This document shows positions 38,866-47,414 of a DNA stretch of 64,000 nucleotides, piece after piece (the stretch's first letter is position 1; each line of letters opens with the position of its first letter). A model generated the notes under the pieces. The model saw only the letters and a list, made by a program, of their open reading frames with translations. It made no database searches and was not told the DNA's origin. The position numbers were made by a program, and so were the translations under genes. Source of the DNA: Aliamphritea ceti (GTDB lineage: Bacteria; Pseudomonadota; Gammaproteobacteria; Pseudomonadales; Balneatricaceae). Location: contig NZ_AP025282.1 of NCBI RefSeq assembly GCF_024347215.1, positions 2,790,001-2,854,000 of the forward strand. The letters are read 5' to 3'.

Positions 38866-39741
38866 TTAAGACTGACCATTACGGTTTAGACGCTTCACCA
38901 AACTGGACGTATCCCAACGATTACCACCCATCCCCTGCACATCAGCATAAAACTGATCAACCAGACCTGTCACCGGTAGCTGAGCGCCATTGCTTCTGGC
39001 TTCACTTAAGGCGATATCAAGGTCTTTACGCATCCAGTCAACAGCAAAACCAAAATCAAACTCGTCATTGATCATTGTCTGGTTACGGTTAATCATCTGC
39101 CATGACCCTGCGGCACCGTGCTGAATAACATCGAACACTGCAGCAGCATCTAAACCAGCCTGCTGCGCAAAATGAACACCTTCAGCCAGCCCCTGCACCA
39201 AACCGGCAATACAGATCTGATTTACCATTTTAGCCAGCTGACCACTGCCTGCAGGGCCTAGCAATTTGCTTGATTTAGCAAAGCAGTCAATAACTGATTC
39301 AGCAGTTGCAAACGTGCTGTCGTTGCCGCCAACCATCACACTCAGAACACCATTTTCAGCACCTGCCTGACCACCTGAAACAGGCGCATCCAGAAAACCA
39401 AAACCACGTTCGGTAGCAATAGCATCCAGCTCACGCGCAATATCAGCTGATGCAGTTGTATGATCAACCAGAATAGCGCCGGCTGCCAAGCCGGCAAATA
39501 CGCCCTGCTCTCCAGTCACAACTTCACGCAGATCGGCATCATTACCTACGCAGGTAAATACAATCTCAGCGCCCTGAGCAGCAGCCTGGGGCGTCTCTGC
39601 ACGGCTACCTTTATATGTTTCCAGCCATTTCTCAGCCCGGGCGGCTGTACGGTTATAAACACACACCTCATGTCCGGCATTCGCTAAATGCCCAGCCATT
39701 GGAAAACCCATCACTCCCAAACCAACAAATGCAACCTTCAT
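38866..39741 (-). CDS. NAD(P)-dependent beta-hydroxyacid dehydrogenase
   Basis: A 291-residue protein from ATG 39741, with GAGGA upstream; a longer start is not supported. The Rossmann motif is VAFVGLGVMGFPMA. DAPVSGGQAGAENG is the substrate signature, and GSGQLAKMVNQICIAG carries the catalytic Lys. The family covers 3-hydroxyisobutyrate dehydrogenase and tartronate semialdehyde or succinic semialdehyde reductases; the substrate cannot be assigned. Single gene. Confidence 0.9.
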   Translation of the reverse strand: MKVAFVGLGVMGFPMAGHLANAGHEVCVYNRTAARAEKWLETYKGSRAETPQAAAQGAEIVFTCVGNDADLREVVTGEQGVFAGLAAGAILVDHTTASADIARELDAIATERGFGFLDAPVSGGQAGAENGVLSVMVGGNDSTFATAESVIDCFAKSSKLLGPAGSGQLAKMVNQICIAGLVQGLAEGVHFAQQAGLDAAAVFDVIQHGAAGSWQMINRNQTMINDEFDFGFAVDWMRKDLDIALSEARSNGAQLPVTGLVDQFYADVQGMGGNRWDTSSLVKRLNRNGQS

Positions 39742-39914
39742 GTGTTTTCGTCCTCTAACAAACACTAAATAAACTGCGCTTAGCCTATACCAAGCGTCGC
39801 CGATGCAAAACTCCAGATTTGCACCGCGCTATAAAAATTGAAGTTTTGTTTAGCCTTAGGCCGTAATCAGGCAAAATGTGACTCAGGCAGCGTTAACTAT
39901 CACGGAAGTAAATT

Positions 39915-40463
39915 ATGATCAGCATGCAGCAACTAAAATCATTTCCACGTGTAATGGCTTTATCAGTTATCTGTACATCTTTTCTTACTGCACCTGCAAT
40001 TGCTAAAGATGACTTAACCAATCAAGAACAGACACAACAGCTGCAAAGCCTGGCTTTATCTGACATGGATAACTCTCCCCGCTCTATCAGTGAATATCGT
40101 GGCAAGCCTTTACTGATAAATTTCTGGGCATCATGGTGCCGGCCATGCGTTAAAGAAATGCCTGCATTACAGAGGCTTCAGGACGCATTTACCACAGACG
40201 AATTCCAGGTTATCGCCATCAATATCAGTGAAAACCAAACCAGCATTAATAATTTCCTCAGCCAGCAGGAAACCCAGCTAACTATGGATATCCTGATTGA
40301 TGAAAATGGTACTGCACTAGGTTCTAAACTGATCGACGTTATGCCATCCAGCTTCGTTATGGACGCTGAAGGCAATGTTCTGGAAAAAATTGTCGGCATA
40401 CGTGAATGGGATCATCCGGACAACATTGCAAATGTGCGATCAATGCTAACAACGGCTAAGTAG
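39915..40463 (+). CDS. TlpA-like thioredoxin-fold protein, exported
   Basis: A 182-residue protein with an N-terminal signal (LSVICTSFLTAPAIAKDD, cleavage probably after AIA, about residue 30). The thioredoxin domain has the redox site WASWCRPCVKEMPAL and the cis-Pro region VMPSSFVMD. It probably reduces or oxidises periplasmic disulfides or helps cytochrome c maturation. GGAAG precedes the start. Single gene. Confidence 0.87.
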   Translation: MISMQQLKSFPRVMALSVICTSFLTAPAIAKDDLTNQEQTQQLQSLALSDMDNSPRSISEYRGKPLLINFWASWCRPCVKEMPALQRLQDAFTTDEFQVIAINISENQTSINNFLSQQETQLTMDILIDENGTALGSKLIDVMPSSFVMDAEGNVLEKIVGIREWDHPDNIANVRSMLTTAK

Positions 40464-40688
40464 AACGCTGCTTATCATTCACCTGATGGTGCTTTTCTCA
40501 CTGAGAGCAGCACTTCCATTAACACTCTACTAACCGCCTTCTCAACACTCTTCTCAGCGCTATTCCGGCCTGCTGGCTAACATCAACGGGTGTTTGTCAG
40601 CATGACTACACCAGCCATCCAGAAACTTTTATGTTGAATATAAAATAACTTAGTAACTCAATGGCGATAGGATTATTGTTACACAGCA

Positions 40689-40734
40689 TTGCAAATGAGA
40701 ATTCATTGCATTTATAATGTTACATTATAACATT
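40689..40734 (+). promoter_or_regulatory. Promoter with overlapping Zur-type operator
   Basis: -35 TTGCAA (40689-40694), 18-nt spacer, -10 TATAAT (40713-40718). The palindrome AATGTTA-CATTA-TAACATT (40716-40734) resembles Zur boxes and covers the -10 and start site. It controls zinc-independent ribosomal protein genes, the classic Zur targets. Confidence 0.8.
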
Positions 40735-40746
40735 ATGGAGATTACT

Positions 40747-41004
40747 ATGAAAAATAACATACACCCGGAATACGATTACGTAATTTTCCGTGATACCAGC
40801 TGCGGACGAGACTTCAAAATTCGTTCTACATGCAAAAGTAAACAATCGGTTGTTTGGGAAGACGGTAATACCTACCCCCTGATCCATTTAGATGTGTCCA
40901 GCGCCTCCCACCCGGTCTATACCGGCGAAAAACGCAAAGTGCAGGCTGAAGGCCGTATTGCCCAGTTCAATAAACGTTTCGGTAAACGTTCAGCGAAAAG
41001 CTGA
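40747..41004 (+). CDS. rpmE2: Type B 50S ribosomal protein L31 (zinc-independent)
   Basis: An 85-residue protein from ATG 40747, with GGAG 6 nt upstream. MKNNIHPEYDYVIFRDTSCG and SSASHPVYTGEKRKV are type B L31 features. The four-cysteine zinc site of type A L31 is absent. Under zinc shortage it replaces zinc-bound L31 in the ribosome and so frees zinc. Cotranscribed with the L36 paralogue and under a Zur-type operator. Confidence 0.95.
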   Translation: MKNNIHPEYDYVIFRDTSCGRDFKIRSTCKSKQSVVWEDGNTYPLIHLDVSSASHPVYTGEKRKVQAEGRIAQFNKRFGKRSAKS

Positions 41005-41019
41005 TCTAACGGAGGTTAT

Positions 41020-41154
41020 ATGCAGGTTGTAAATTCATTGAAGTCAGCGAAGAAACGCCATCCTGATTGCCAGGTCGTTAAACGTCGTGGTCGGCTATAT
41101 GTAATTTGTAAAAGCAATCCACGCTTTAAAGCCCGACAAGGCAGAGTAAATTAA
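41020..41154 (+). CDS. rpmJ2: Type B 50S ribosomal protein L36 (zinc-independent)
   Basis: A 44-residue protein from ATG 41020, with GGAGG 4 nt upstream. MQVVNSLKSAKKRHPDCQVV and RGRLYVICKSNPRFKARQG match the alternative L36 (YkgO-like). The complete zinc-binding C-x2-C...C-x4-H set is missing. It is 15 nt downstream of rpmE2, in the same zinc-response operon. Confidence 0.93.
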   Translation: MQVVNSLKSAKKRHPDCQVVKRRGRLYVICKSNPRFKARQGRVN

Positions 41155-41193
41155 CGCTTAGCGCAATTCAGAAATTCACTTTATCTTTCTAAT

Positions 41194-41227
41194 AAAAAAG
41201 GAATCCTCGATTGAAGATTCCTTTTTT
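41194..41227. terminator. Bidirectional terminator between rpmJ2 and mtnN
   Basis: AAAAAAGGAATC...GATTCCTTTTTT, a symmetrical hairpin with T-runs in both directions, serving the converging genes. Confidence 0.9.
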
Positions 41228-41272
41228 AGTCTTCGGAGAGCCCTACAAAAAAGCTCTATTCAGTTTTAATGC

Positions 41273-42025
41273 TTATGCCGTATGCAAGTCTTCTACGATA
41301 TTCATGACCATTGCCGCAGAATGCTTTGCAGCAGTAACCAGGAACTCATCAAAAGACAGATTAGATTCTTTACCGGCGATGTCCGACAAAGCACGGATAA
41401 CAATGAACGGCATATCAAACTGATGGCAAGTCTGCGCAATTGCTGCAGCTTCCATTTCAACCGCTTTCATTGTTGGGAAGTTTTCACGGGTTTTAGCTAC
41501 ACGCTCCGGACAGTTCATGAAAGAGTCACCCGTTGCAATCAGGCCCTGAACTGTTTGCATGCCTTCCATACGGGCAATACAACGCTCAGCAACATCTGCC
41601 AGGTGCACATCTGGCAGGAAAGCAGCCGGTAAACCTGGCACCTGACCATGCTCATAGCCAAAGATAGTGACATCAACGTCGTGGTGACGTACTTCAGATG
41701 AGATAACTACGTCACCTACTTCCAACTCAGCAGCAAATCCGCCAGCAGAACCCGTATTAATCACACAGGTAGGCTGGAACGTCTGCAGCATCAGAGTTGT
41801 GCCGATAGCCGCATTAACTTTACCAATACCTGATTTAAGCAGTACCACTTCAACACCGTGCATCTGACCTGTGTACAGGTCATAACCGGCAATATTATGA
41901 TCTTCACGGTTTTGCAGTGCCTGCTTAAGGATTTCTACTTCTTCATCCATTGCACCGATAATGCCTACTTTTAGCGCGTTATTCTGTTGTTGCAGGCGGC
42001 TTGCAAAACTGGTTTGTGATGTCAT
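41273..42025 (-). CDS. mtnN: 5'-methylthioadenosine/S-adenosylhomocysteine nucleosidase
   Basis: A 250-residue enzyme. The nucleosidase starts at VGIIGAMDEEVEIL (residue 20), with the first catalytic Glu. SAGGFAAELEVGDVV, ATGDSFMNCPERV, AVEMEAAAIAQTC (ribose-binding Glu) and IRALSDIAG (catalytic Asp) follow. It hydrolyses MTA and SAH for methionine salvage and autoinducer-2 precursor formation. The 19-residue polar N-terminal extension (TSQTSFASRLQQQNNALK) is longer than in E. coli Pfs; an internal start is possible. Confidence 0.95.
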   Translation of the reverse strand: MTSQTSFASRLQQQNNALKVGIIGAMDEEVEILKQALQNREDHNIAGYDLYTGQMHGVEVVLLKSGIGKVNAAIGTTLMLQTFQPTCVINTGSAGGFAAELEVGDVVISSEVRHHDVDVTIFGYEHGQVPGLPAAFLPDVHLADVAERCIARMEGMQTVQGLIATGDSFMNCPERVAKTRENFPTMKAVEMEAAAIAQTCHQFDMPFIVIRALSDIAGKESNLSFDEFLVTAAKHSAAMVMNIVEDLHTA

Positions 42026-42076
42026 CTTATAAACTTCCCAATTAAAATTACCACGTGAAATGCTTATTCCACATTA

Positions 42077-43087
42077 TCACTCTAAAATATTGACGCTTTG
42101 GCCGCTATTACGTAACTGATCGGCCTGGTCGTGTATATAGCGCTGAAATTCTGGCTGCTGTTTGTAAGCGCCGGACGCAACATACTGCAAAGCGCTGTTA
42201 AAGTGAAATGCTCTTACATAAGCATCCACCCTAAACTGTTCTTTTCCGGCAGCATCATAGAAAAGCCAGGCTGGTAAATATGAAATACCCAGCTCTCTGG
42301 CCCAGTCACCTGCTGTTACTGTCCGATCACCCGGCAGTTTAATACGTGGATTATCACTTAGATTAATGTCCACACGCTGGTATTCTGCCAGTAAGTTCTG
42401 CGTATCAGCACGCTCAAGTACTTCTTTATTAAAATCAACACATGCAGCACAGTCACCGGCAATTAGCTGAACCGCAACTGGCAGATTAGCTGGCTGACTT
42501 AAATCCAGCAGTTGCTCTGAAACACCCTCAGGATCCGGCAAGACACTCTTACCGGCAATTAACCCCTGTACTAAATCAAGGAAAGCTTCCGGAGGCCTGT
42601 AGCCATCAACTCTAAGCTCGGGGGTGCCCGTTTCATCAAGAAAGATAAGGGTAGGGGTGTACTGAACTTTTAGCATCGCCGCCAACTGTTTTTCAGCTAA
42701 CTCAGTACCATCCTGTAGCGTCACCACTCGAGAGCCCCAGATATCCAGTTCAATCAGCTCATAGTTTTGTGCCATCAGCGCATTTACATCTGGATGTGGA
42801 AACACCCGCGTGACCAGGTTGTAACAATAAGGACAGCCTTCCTGATGAAAATACAGTACCAGCTTATGGCCACGTTCATTTGCCTCTTCAACATCATCCG
42901 CAAGCTCGAGGAAGCTATCGAGATACCAGCTGAGCTGAGGAATTTCCTGCGTTTGGTCCACTGGCTGCATCTCTGCAGAAGCTTCTGTCGCCTGCGCAAA
43001 CCCTGCCAGGCACCATATACACAACAGATAACCTAACTGGCGGAAACACATCCCTTGTCTAAACCATTTTTTACTCGCCATGCTCAT
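42077..43087 (-). CDS. Periplasmic double-thioredoxin-fold protein
   Basis: A 336-residue protein from ATG 43087, with GGAGAG about 8 nt upstream; longer starts lack support. Signal peptide GYLLCIWCLAGFAQA (about residues 18-33). The first thioredoxin-like domain has QEGCPYCYNLV (CxxC) and a YTPTLIFLDE cis-Pro loop; the second has AGDCAACVDFNK (CxxC) and SYLPAWLFYD. Similar to SoxW/DsbC-like disulfide reductases. It probably handles periplasmic thiols or sulfur metabolism. It overlaps the truC 3' end only if the long start is used. Confidence 0.82.
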   Translation of the reverse strand: MSMASKKWFRQGMCFRQLGYLLCIWCLAGFAQATEASAEMQPVDQTQEIPQLSWYLDSFLELADDVEEANERGHKLVLYFHQEGCPYCYNLVTRVFPHPDVNALMAQNYELIELDIWGSRVVTLQDGTELAEKQLAAMLKVQYTPTLIFLDETGTPELRVDGYRPPEAFLDLVQGLIAGKSVLPDPEGVSEQLLDLSQPANLPVAVQLIAGDCAACVDFNKEVLERADTQNLLAEYQRVDINLSDNPRIKLPGDRTVTAGDWARELGISYLPAWLFYDAAGKEQFRVDAYVRAFHFNSALQYVASGAYKQQPEFQRYIHDQADQLRNSGQSVNILE

Positions 43088-43175
43088 GGCCGATCTCTCC
43101 TTCATCGCTGCCGAAATCAAAATATCCGACATTAACGTTAAAAACAGATAACTGATACATCTGCCAAAAAATGCT

Positions 43176-43916
43176 TTAGCAATCATCAGTTGTAATTAAC
43201 TGCTGCCAACCCAGCTTCGCAAATAAGGACTGCTCCCACTGCCCCGGTGCAGCTGAAACGGTCATTAGGTTACCGGTATGCGGATGACGAAAACTCAAAT
43301 CGGTTGCTAACAGTAATAACCGCTGCAAATCAAAATGCTCACGAAACAATGTATTGTGCCGGCCATCTCCATGCCGGGTATCGCCAACAATCGGATGAAA
43401 TATATGTTTCATATGACGACGGATCTGATGCTTACGCCCGGTCCGTGGCTTAACTTCTACCAGCGAATAACGGCTGGTGGAAAACTTACCTGATGGAATC
43501 TCAAGCTCGACCTGACCTAATGTACGGTAAGCACTAATGGCCTCTTTTGCCTCCTGATCGGCATTTGCAAATTTATCGGCCAGCTTATCCAGCTCTTCTT
43601 TTAAAGGGTAATCAATGACACCTGCCGGTTCTGTGTAGCCACGGCATACACACAGATAGGTTTTTTCAGTTCCTCGCTCGGCAAACTGTTCACACATGGC
43701 CCTGGCTGTTACCGGATCTTTAGCAAACAACAGCACACCGGAGGTTGGCCGGTCTAACCGGTGAATAGTATAGGCTTTAAAATTACGCTGTTCCCGCAGC
43801 AAGGTAACGGCATTTTCTGCGCGTCGTTCTATCGGGCTAGGATGTACGAGCAAACCGGAAGGCTTATCTATCGCCAACAAATAGTCATCTTCATACAGCA
43901 CATTTAACTCAGTCAC
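43176..43916 (-). CDS. truC: tRNA pseudouridine synthase C
   Basis: A 246-residue protein if started at GTG 43916 (VTELNVLYEDDYLLAIDKPS); the ribosome binding site is weak and the frame is open 33 codons further, so the start is uncertain. HRLDRPTSGVLLFAK carries the catalytic Asp of the RluA family. KPRTGRKHQIRRHMKHIFHP and GDTRHGDGRHN are typical of TruC, which modifies U65 of some tRNAs. Confidence 0.9.
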   Translation of the reverse strand: MTELNVLYEDDYLLAIDKPSGLLVHPSPIERRAENAVTLLREQRNFKAYTIHRLDRPTSGVLLFAKDPVTARAMCEQFAERGTEKTYLCVCRGYTEPAGVIDYPLKEELDKLADKFANADQEAKEAISAYRTLGQVELEIPSGKFSTSRYSLVEVKPRTGRKHQIRRHMKHIFHPIVGDTRHGDGRHNTLFREHFDLQRLLLLATDLSFRHPHTGNLMTVSAAPGQWEQSLFAKLGWQQLITTDDC

Positions 43917-44138
43917 AGGGATTACCGTTCTATAATTTAACAGGACCTTTTTAAGGCCAGATTCTGCACCGTATGATACGTATGCGCTGTATTCAGGTAC
44001 AGACTGAACAAACAAGCCTATAATTAGTAAGGATTTATACTTTGCATTATTTCTTTTTTTTCATGTAGCTGGAGTTGAAATAACAGTAAAATCCTATATA
44101 TATAAGGCATACACATTTAGATTTTACCGAGGGATACA

Positions 44139-44822
44139 ATGCGTAATATCGATACTATGGCTGCACCGCGCTCGCAAGAGTCGATTCTGTCATCCAACAA
44201 AATGATCCGTAATACCTATATGTTACTGGCAATGACCTTAGTGTTCAGTGCTGTAACTGCTGGTATTTCCATGGCAATGAATCCTCCGTTCATTCTTTAC
44301 ATCGGCAGCATCATTGTTAGTTTCATCATGATCTTTGCTCTGAATAAGCTGCAGAACTCTGTTTGGGCACTGCCAATGGTTTTCGCTTTCACCGGTCTGA
44401 TGGGCTTTGGTCTTGGACCATTGCTGAACCATTACCTGGCGATGGCAAACGGTGGTCAGATCATCATGACGGCTCTGGGCATGACTGGCGCTGTATTCAT
44501 GGGTCTGTCTGCTTATGTACTGAGCAGCAAAAAAGATTTCAGTTTCATGGGCGGCTTCTTAGCAGCAGGCATGATGGTTGCGCTGATCTCAATGGTTGCA
44601 CTTTTTGCCCTGCCATTCTTTGGTGTTCAAATTGGTGCACTGAGCCTGGCATTCTCCGCTCTGATCGTTATGTTGATGGCAGGCTTCATCTTGTATGACA
44701 CCAGCAACATTGTGAACGGCGTTTATACTAACTACATCATGGCGACTGTCAGCTTGTACCTGAACATCTATAACTTGTTCGTACACCTGCTGAGCCTGGT
44801 TGGCGCTTTCAGCGACGACTGA
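44139..44822 (+). CDS. BAX inhibitor-1/YccA family inner membrane protein
   Basis: A 227-residue protein with about seven membrane helices starting at residue 24 (IRNTYMLLAMTLVFSAVTAG). FGLGPLLNHY, SAYVLSSKKDFSFMGG and GFILYDTSNIVNG carry conserved BI-1 residues (Asp in LYDT). E. coli YccA modulates the FtsH protease; other members conduct calcium. AGGGA precedes the start. Monocistronic, with a terminator at 44881. Confidence 0.93.
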   Translation: MRNIDTMAAPRSQESILSSNKMIRNTYMLLAMTLVFSAVTAGISMAMNPPFILYIGSIIVSFIMIFALNKLQNSVWALPMVFAFTGLMGFGLGPLLNHYLAMANGGQIIMTALGMTGAVFMGLSAYVLSSKKDFSFMGGFLAAGMMVALISMVALFALPFFGVQIGALSLAFSALIVMLMAGFILYDTSNIVNGVYTNYIMATVSLYLNIYNLFVHLLSLVGAFSDD

Positions 44823-44880
44823 TCCCATCAGATAAAACAGCCTGGCCTATTTCTTCAACTGGCTAAGCCTTGTTAAACTA

Positions 44881-44907
44881 AAGCCCTGCATTTGCAGGGC
44901 TTTTTTT
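44881..44907 (+). terminator. Terminator after the BI-1 gene
   Basis: AAGCCCTGCA TT TGCAGGGCTTTTTTT, perfect stem with a T-run. Confidence 0.93.
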
Positions 44908-44995
44908 ATTTGAGGCCAGCGCAGTGTGTTGCTTAAGCTTCACCACCCTATAATGGTATCACTGCGTAATGGTTTCCTGACACAGACGATATTAT

Positions 44996-45388
44996 ATGAT
45001 CTTCTCTCTGCTCATTACCGGCGCGCCTTACAGCAGCCAGAGCGTTACAACGGCTTTTCAGTTTGCCAGTACGGCACTGCAACAGGGCCATGAAATACAC
45101 CGGGTATTCTTCTACGCTGATGCCGTACATACAGGCTCTGTTTTAGCTACGCCGCCTCAGGACGAAATGCATATCCCGAATGAATGGCAAAAGCTCGCTC
45201 AGGATAATCAGCTAGACCTGGTGGTATGTATTGCCGCCGCAGTTCGCCGCGGAGTTCTTGATAATGGCGAAGCGAAGCGTCATGAAAAACCCGCAGGCAA
45301 TCTGATGCAGGATTATCAGCTATCTGGCCTTGGTCAGTTAGTAGAAGCCGCGATGATTTCTGATCGCATGATCACCTTTGCACCTTAA
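44996..45388 (+). CDS. tusD: Sulfurtransferase complex subunit TusD
   Basis: A 130-residue DsrE-family protein. ITGAPYSSQSVTTAFQFAST and VVCIAAAVRRGVLDNGEA (with the conserved sulfur-carrying Cys in VVCIAAA) match TusD. In the TusBCD hexamer it passes persulfide sulfur from TusA to TusE for 2-thiouridine in tRNA wobble positions. First of tusD-C-B-E, separated by 29, 1 and 26 nt. Confidence 0.94.
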   Translation: MIFSLLITGAPYSSQSVTTAFQFASTALQQGHEIHRVFFYADAVHTGSVLATPPQDEMHIPNEWQKLAQDNQLDLVVCIAAAVRRGVLDNGEAKRHEKPAGNLMQDYQLSGLGQLVEAAMISDRMITFAP

Positions 45389-45417
45389 CACCGCTGCTTT
45401 TCATTTCAGGATAATTT

Positions 45418-45786
45418 ATGAGCCAGATAAAAAAATCGTTCCTGCTGATTAACCGCCAGGCTCCGTATGGTTGCTCTGCAGCACGAGACGCTTTGGATGT
45501 CGCGTTAACTGCTTCTGTATTTGAGCAGGACATCAGCTTGTTATTTCTTGCTGACGGCGTGTTTCAACTGCTTAAGGATCATCAGCCACAGGGCATTAAA
45601 CAGAAAAACCTGTCTGCAAATCTTGCCGCTCTGCCAATGTATGATATTGATCAGATTTTTGTTTCAGCAACCGCACTACAGCAACGCGGATTGAATAAAG
45701 ACCAACTGAGCCTTCCTGCAGAAATACTGGACGATCAGCAAATAGCTGCACTAATCAGCCGCCATGATCAGGTAATGAGTTTTTAA
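45418..45786 (+). CDS. tusC: Sulfurtransferase complex subunit TusC
   Basis: A 122-residue DsrF-type protein. LLINRQAPYGCSAARDALDV and DISLLFLADGVFQLLKDHQP are typical of TusC, the structural partner in the TusBCD complex. AGGATA precedes the ATG. Confidence 0.94.
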   Translation: MSQIKKSFLLINRQAPYGCSAARDALDVALTASVFEQDISLLFLADGVFQLLKDHQPQGIKQKNLSANLAALPMYDIDQIFVSATALQQRGLNKDQLSLPAEILDDQQIAALISRHDQVMSF

Positions 45787-45787
45787 T

Positions 45788-46084
45788 ATGAGTTTACATA
45801 CCCTCAATAAAGCCCCGGGAAACAGCACAGCTCTTCAGGACTGTCTTAATTCACTTCAGGCTGGTGACGCACTGCTATTAATTGAAGACGGTGTATATGC
45901 AGCACTGAATGCTTATGACGAGTTATTTCAGCATGCAAAAAGTCTGGGTGTTGATTGCTACGTACTTGAAGCAGATACTGATGCCCGCGGTCTGAAAGCC
46001 CTAAATTCATTATTCACAACCGCCAGCTACAACACCTTTGTTGAGCTGAGTTGCCAGCATCAACCCGTTGTCAGCTGGGCATAA
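45788..46084 (+). CDS. tusB: Sulfurtransferase complex subunit TusB
   Basis: A 98-residue DsrH-type protein starting MSLHTLNKAPGNSTALQDCL. GDALLLIEDGVYAAL and the terminal VSW are family features. It starts 1 nt after the tusC stop, indicating coupling. Third subunit of the TusBCD sulfur relay. Confidence 0.93.
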   Translation: MSLHTLNKAPGNSTALQDCLNSLQAGDALLLIEDGVYAALNAYDELFQHAKSLGVDCYVLEADTDARGLKALNSLFTTASYNTFVELSCQHQPVVSWA

Positions 46085-46110
46085 CTGGTTGGATTTAGCA
46101 CGGAATTTAT

Positions 46111-46446
46111 ATGTCACAGTTAATCATTGATGGCCAGACCATCGAACTGGATAAAGAAGGCTATCTGCGCAACCTGCATGACTGGAACAAATCCGTCGCC
46201 GAGCAGCTAGCCATTTCAGAGAACCTGACGCTCACTGAAGAACACTGGCAGGTTATCGAAATACTCCGGGATTTCTACCAAACCTATGAGCAATCCCCTG
46301 CTATGCGTCCACTAGTAAAAGCTGTTGGCTTAAAACTAGGTGCAGACAAAGGCAAGAGCATGTATTTGATGCAACTCTTTCCCGGCAGTCCGGCAAAGCT
46401 GGCCAGTAAGTTAGCCGGTTTACCCAAACCCACTAATTGCCTCTGA
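46111..46446 (+). CDS. tusE: Sulfur-relay protein TusE (DsrC family)
   Basis: A 111-residue protein. LDKEGYLRNLHDWNKSVAEQ, LTEEHWQVIEILRDFYQTYE and the flexible C-terminal arm LPKPTNCL, with the penultimate conserved Cys, identify TusE. It receives sulfur from TusBCD and hands it to MnmA for 2-thiouridine synthesis. A second DsrC cysteine (ten residues earlier) is absent, as expected for TusE rather than dissimilatory DsrC. Confidence 0.95.
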   Translation: MSQLIIDGQTIELDKEGYLRNLHDWNKSVAEQLAISENLTLTEEHWQVIEILRDFYQTYEQSPAMRPLVKAVGLKLGADKGKSMYLMQLFPGSPAKLASKLAGLPKPTNCL

Positions 46447-46475
46447 CCTCATAACGCTATATTTCAGGAGCTAGT

Positions 46476-47414
46476 ATGCATATCGCTTTTCTGGGAATCG
46501 GTCTCATGGGTCTTCCCATGGCCACCAACCTGTTAACCGCAGGCTTTAACCTTACCGTCTGGAACCGAACCGCCAGTAAAGCAGAAGCACTACAGGATCC
46601 AGGCGCTACTATCGCTGACTCCCCTGCTGATGCAGTAAAACAGGCAGACATCGTAATTACCATGTTGGAAAACGGGCCTATTGTTAACGATGTATTACTG
46701 CAACAGGCAGGTATCAGCAGCTTTAAAAGCGGTGCAACGATTATCGATATGAGCTCTGTTCCACCAGAGCTTGCTAAACAACATGCAGCTATATTCTCAG
46801 CAGCAGGCCTTCACTATCTGGATGCTCCGGTATCCGGCGGTACTGTAGGCGCTAGCCAGGCAACACTATCCATAATGGCTGGTGGTAATAAGCAGATTTT
46901 TGAAGCTGTCCAACCGGTTTTTAGTGCACTTGGTAAATCGACTTACATAGGCCCTGCCGGTTCAGGACAACTGGCAAAATGCGCCAACCAGGCCATTGTC
47001 GGCATTACTATCGGGGCTGTATCAGAAGCCCTGTTACTGGCAGCAGAAGGCGGTGCTGATCCTGCTGCAGTCCGTGAAGCGCTGTTGGGCGGGTTTGCTA
47101 ATAGTCGGATTCTGGAGCTACACGGCCAGCGCATGATCGACAGGCAGTTCACGCCTGGTGCAACATCACGGGTACAGCTGAAAGACCTGCGAACTATTTT
47201 AGATACAGCCCGCGCAGAATCACTCACCCTGCCTCTGTCTCAGCGCGTATACGAACAATATCAGGAAATGGTCAGCAAGGGCTTTGAAGAAGTCGACCAC
47301 AGTGGCTTATTGCTCCAGCTTGAAGCACTAAACCAACCTGCCCGCCTTAATGATCAGCCTACGACAGCCCCAGCGGTAACGCCCAAATACGACAGGAAAC
47401 ACAAAGATGCCTGA
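46476..47414 (+). CDS. Tartronate semialdehyde reductase-like dehydrogenase
   Basis: A 312-residue beta-hydroxyacid dehydrogenase. Rossmann IAFLGIGLMGLPMATNL, substrate motif LDAPVSGGTVGASQA and catalytic-Lys region GSGQLAKCANQAIVG. It overlaps by 8 nt the following hydroxypyruvate isomerase-like gene, which suggests a glyoxylate/hydroxypyruvate role (GarR/GlxR-like), although no glyoxylate carboligase gene is seen. The 25-residue polar C-terminal tail (PARLNDQPTTAPAVTPKYD) is extra. Paralogue of the gene at 38866-39741. Confidence 0.87.
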   Translation: MHIAFLGIGLMGLPMATNLLTAGFNLTVWNRTASKAEALQDPGATIADSPADAVKQADIVITMLENGPIVNDVLLQQAGISSFKSGATIIDMSSVPPELAKQHAAIFSAAGLHYLDAPVSGGTVGASQATLSIMAGGNKQIFEAVQPVFSALGKSTYIGPAGSGQLAKCANQAIVGITIGAVSEALLLAAEGGADPAAVREALLGGFANSRILELHGQRMIDRQFTPGATSRVQLKDLRTILDTARAESLTLPLSQRVYEQYQEMVSKGFEEVDHSGLLLQLEALNQPARLNDQPTTAPAVTPKYDRKHKDA

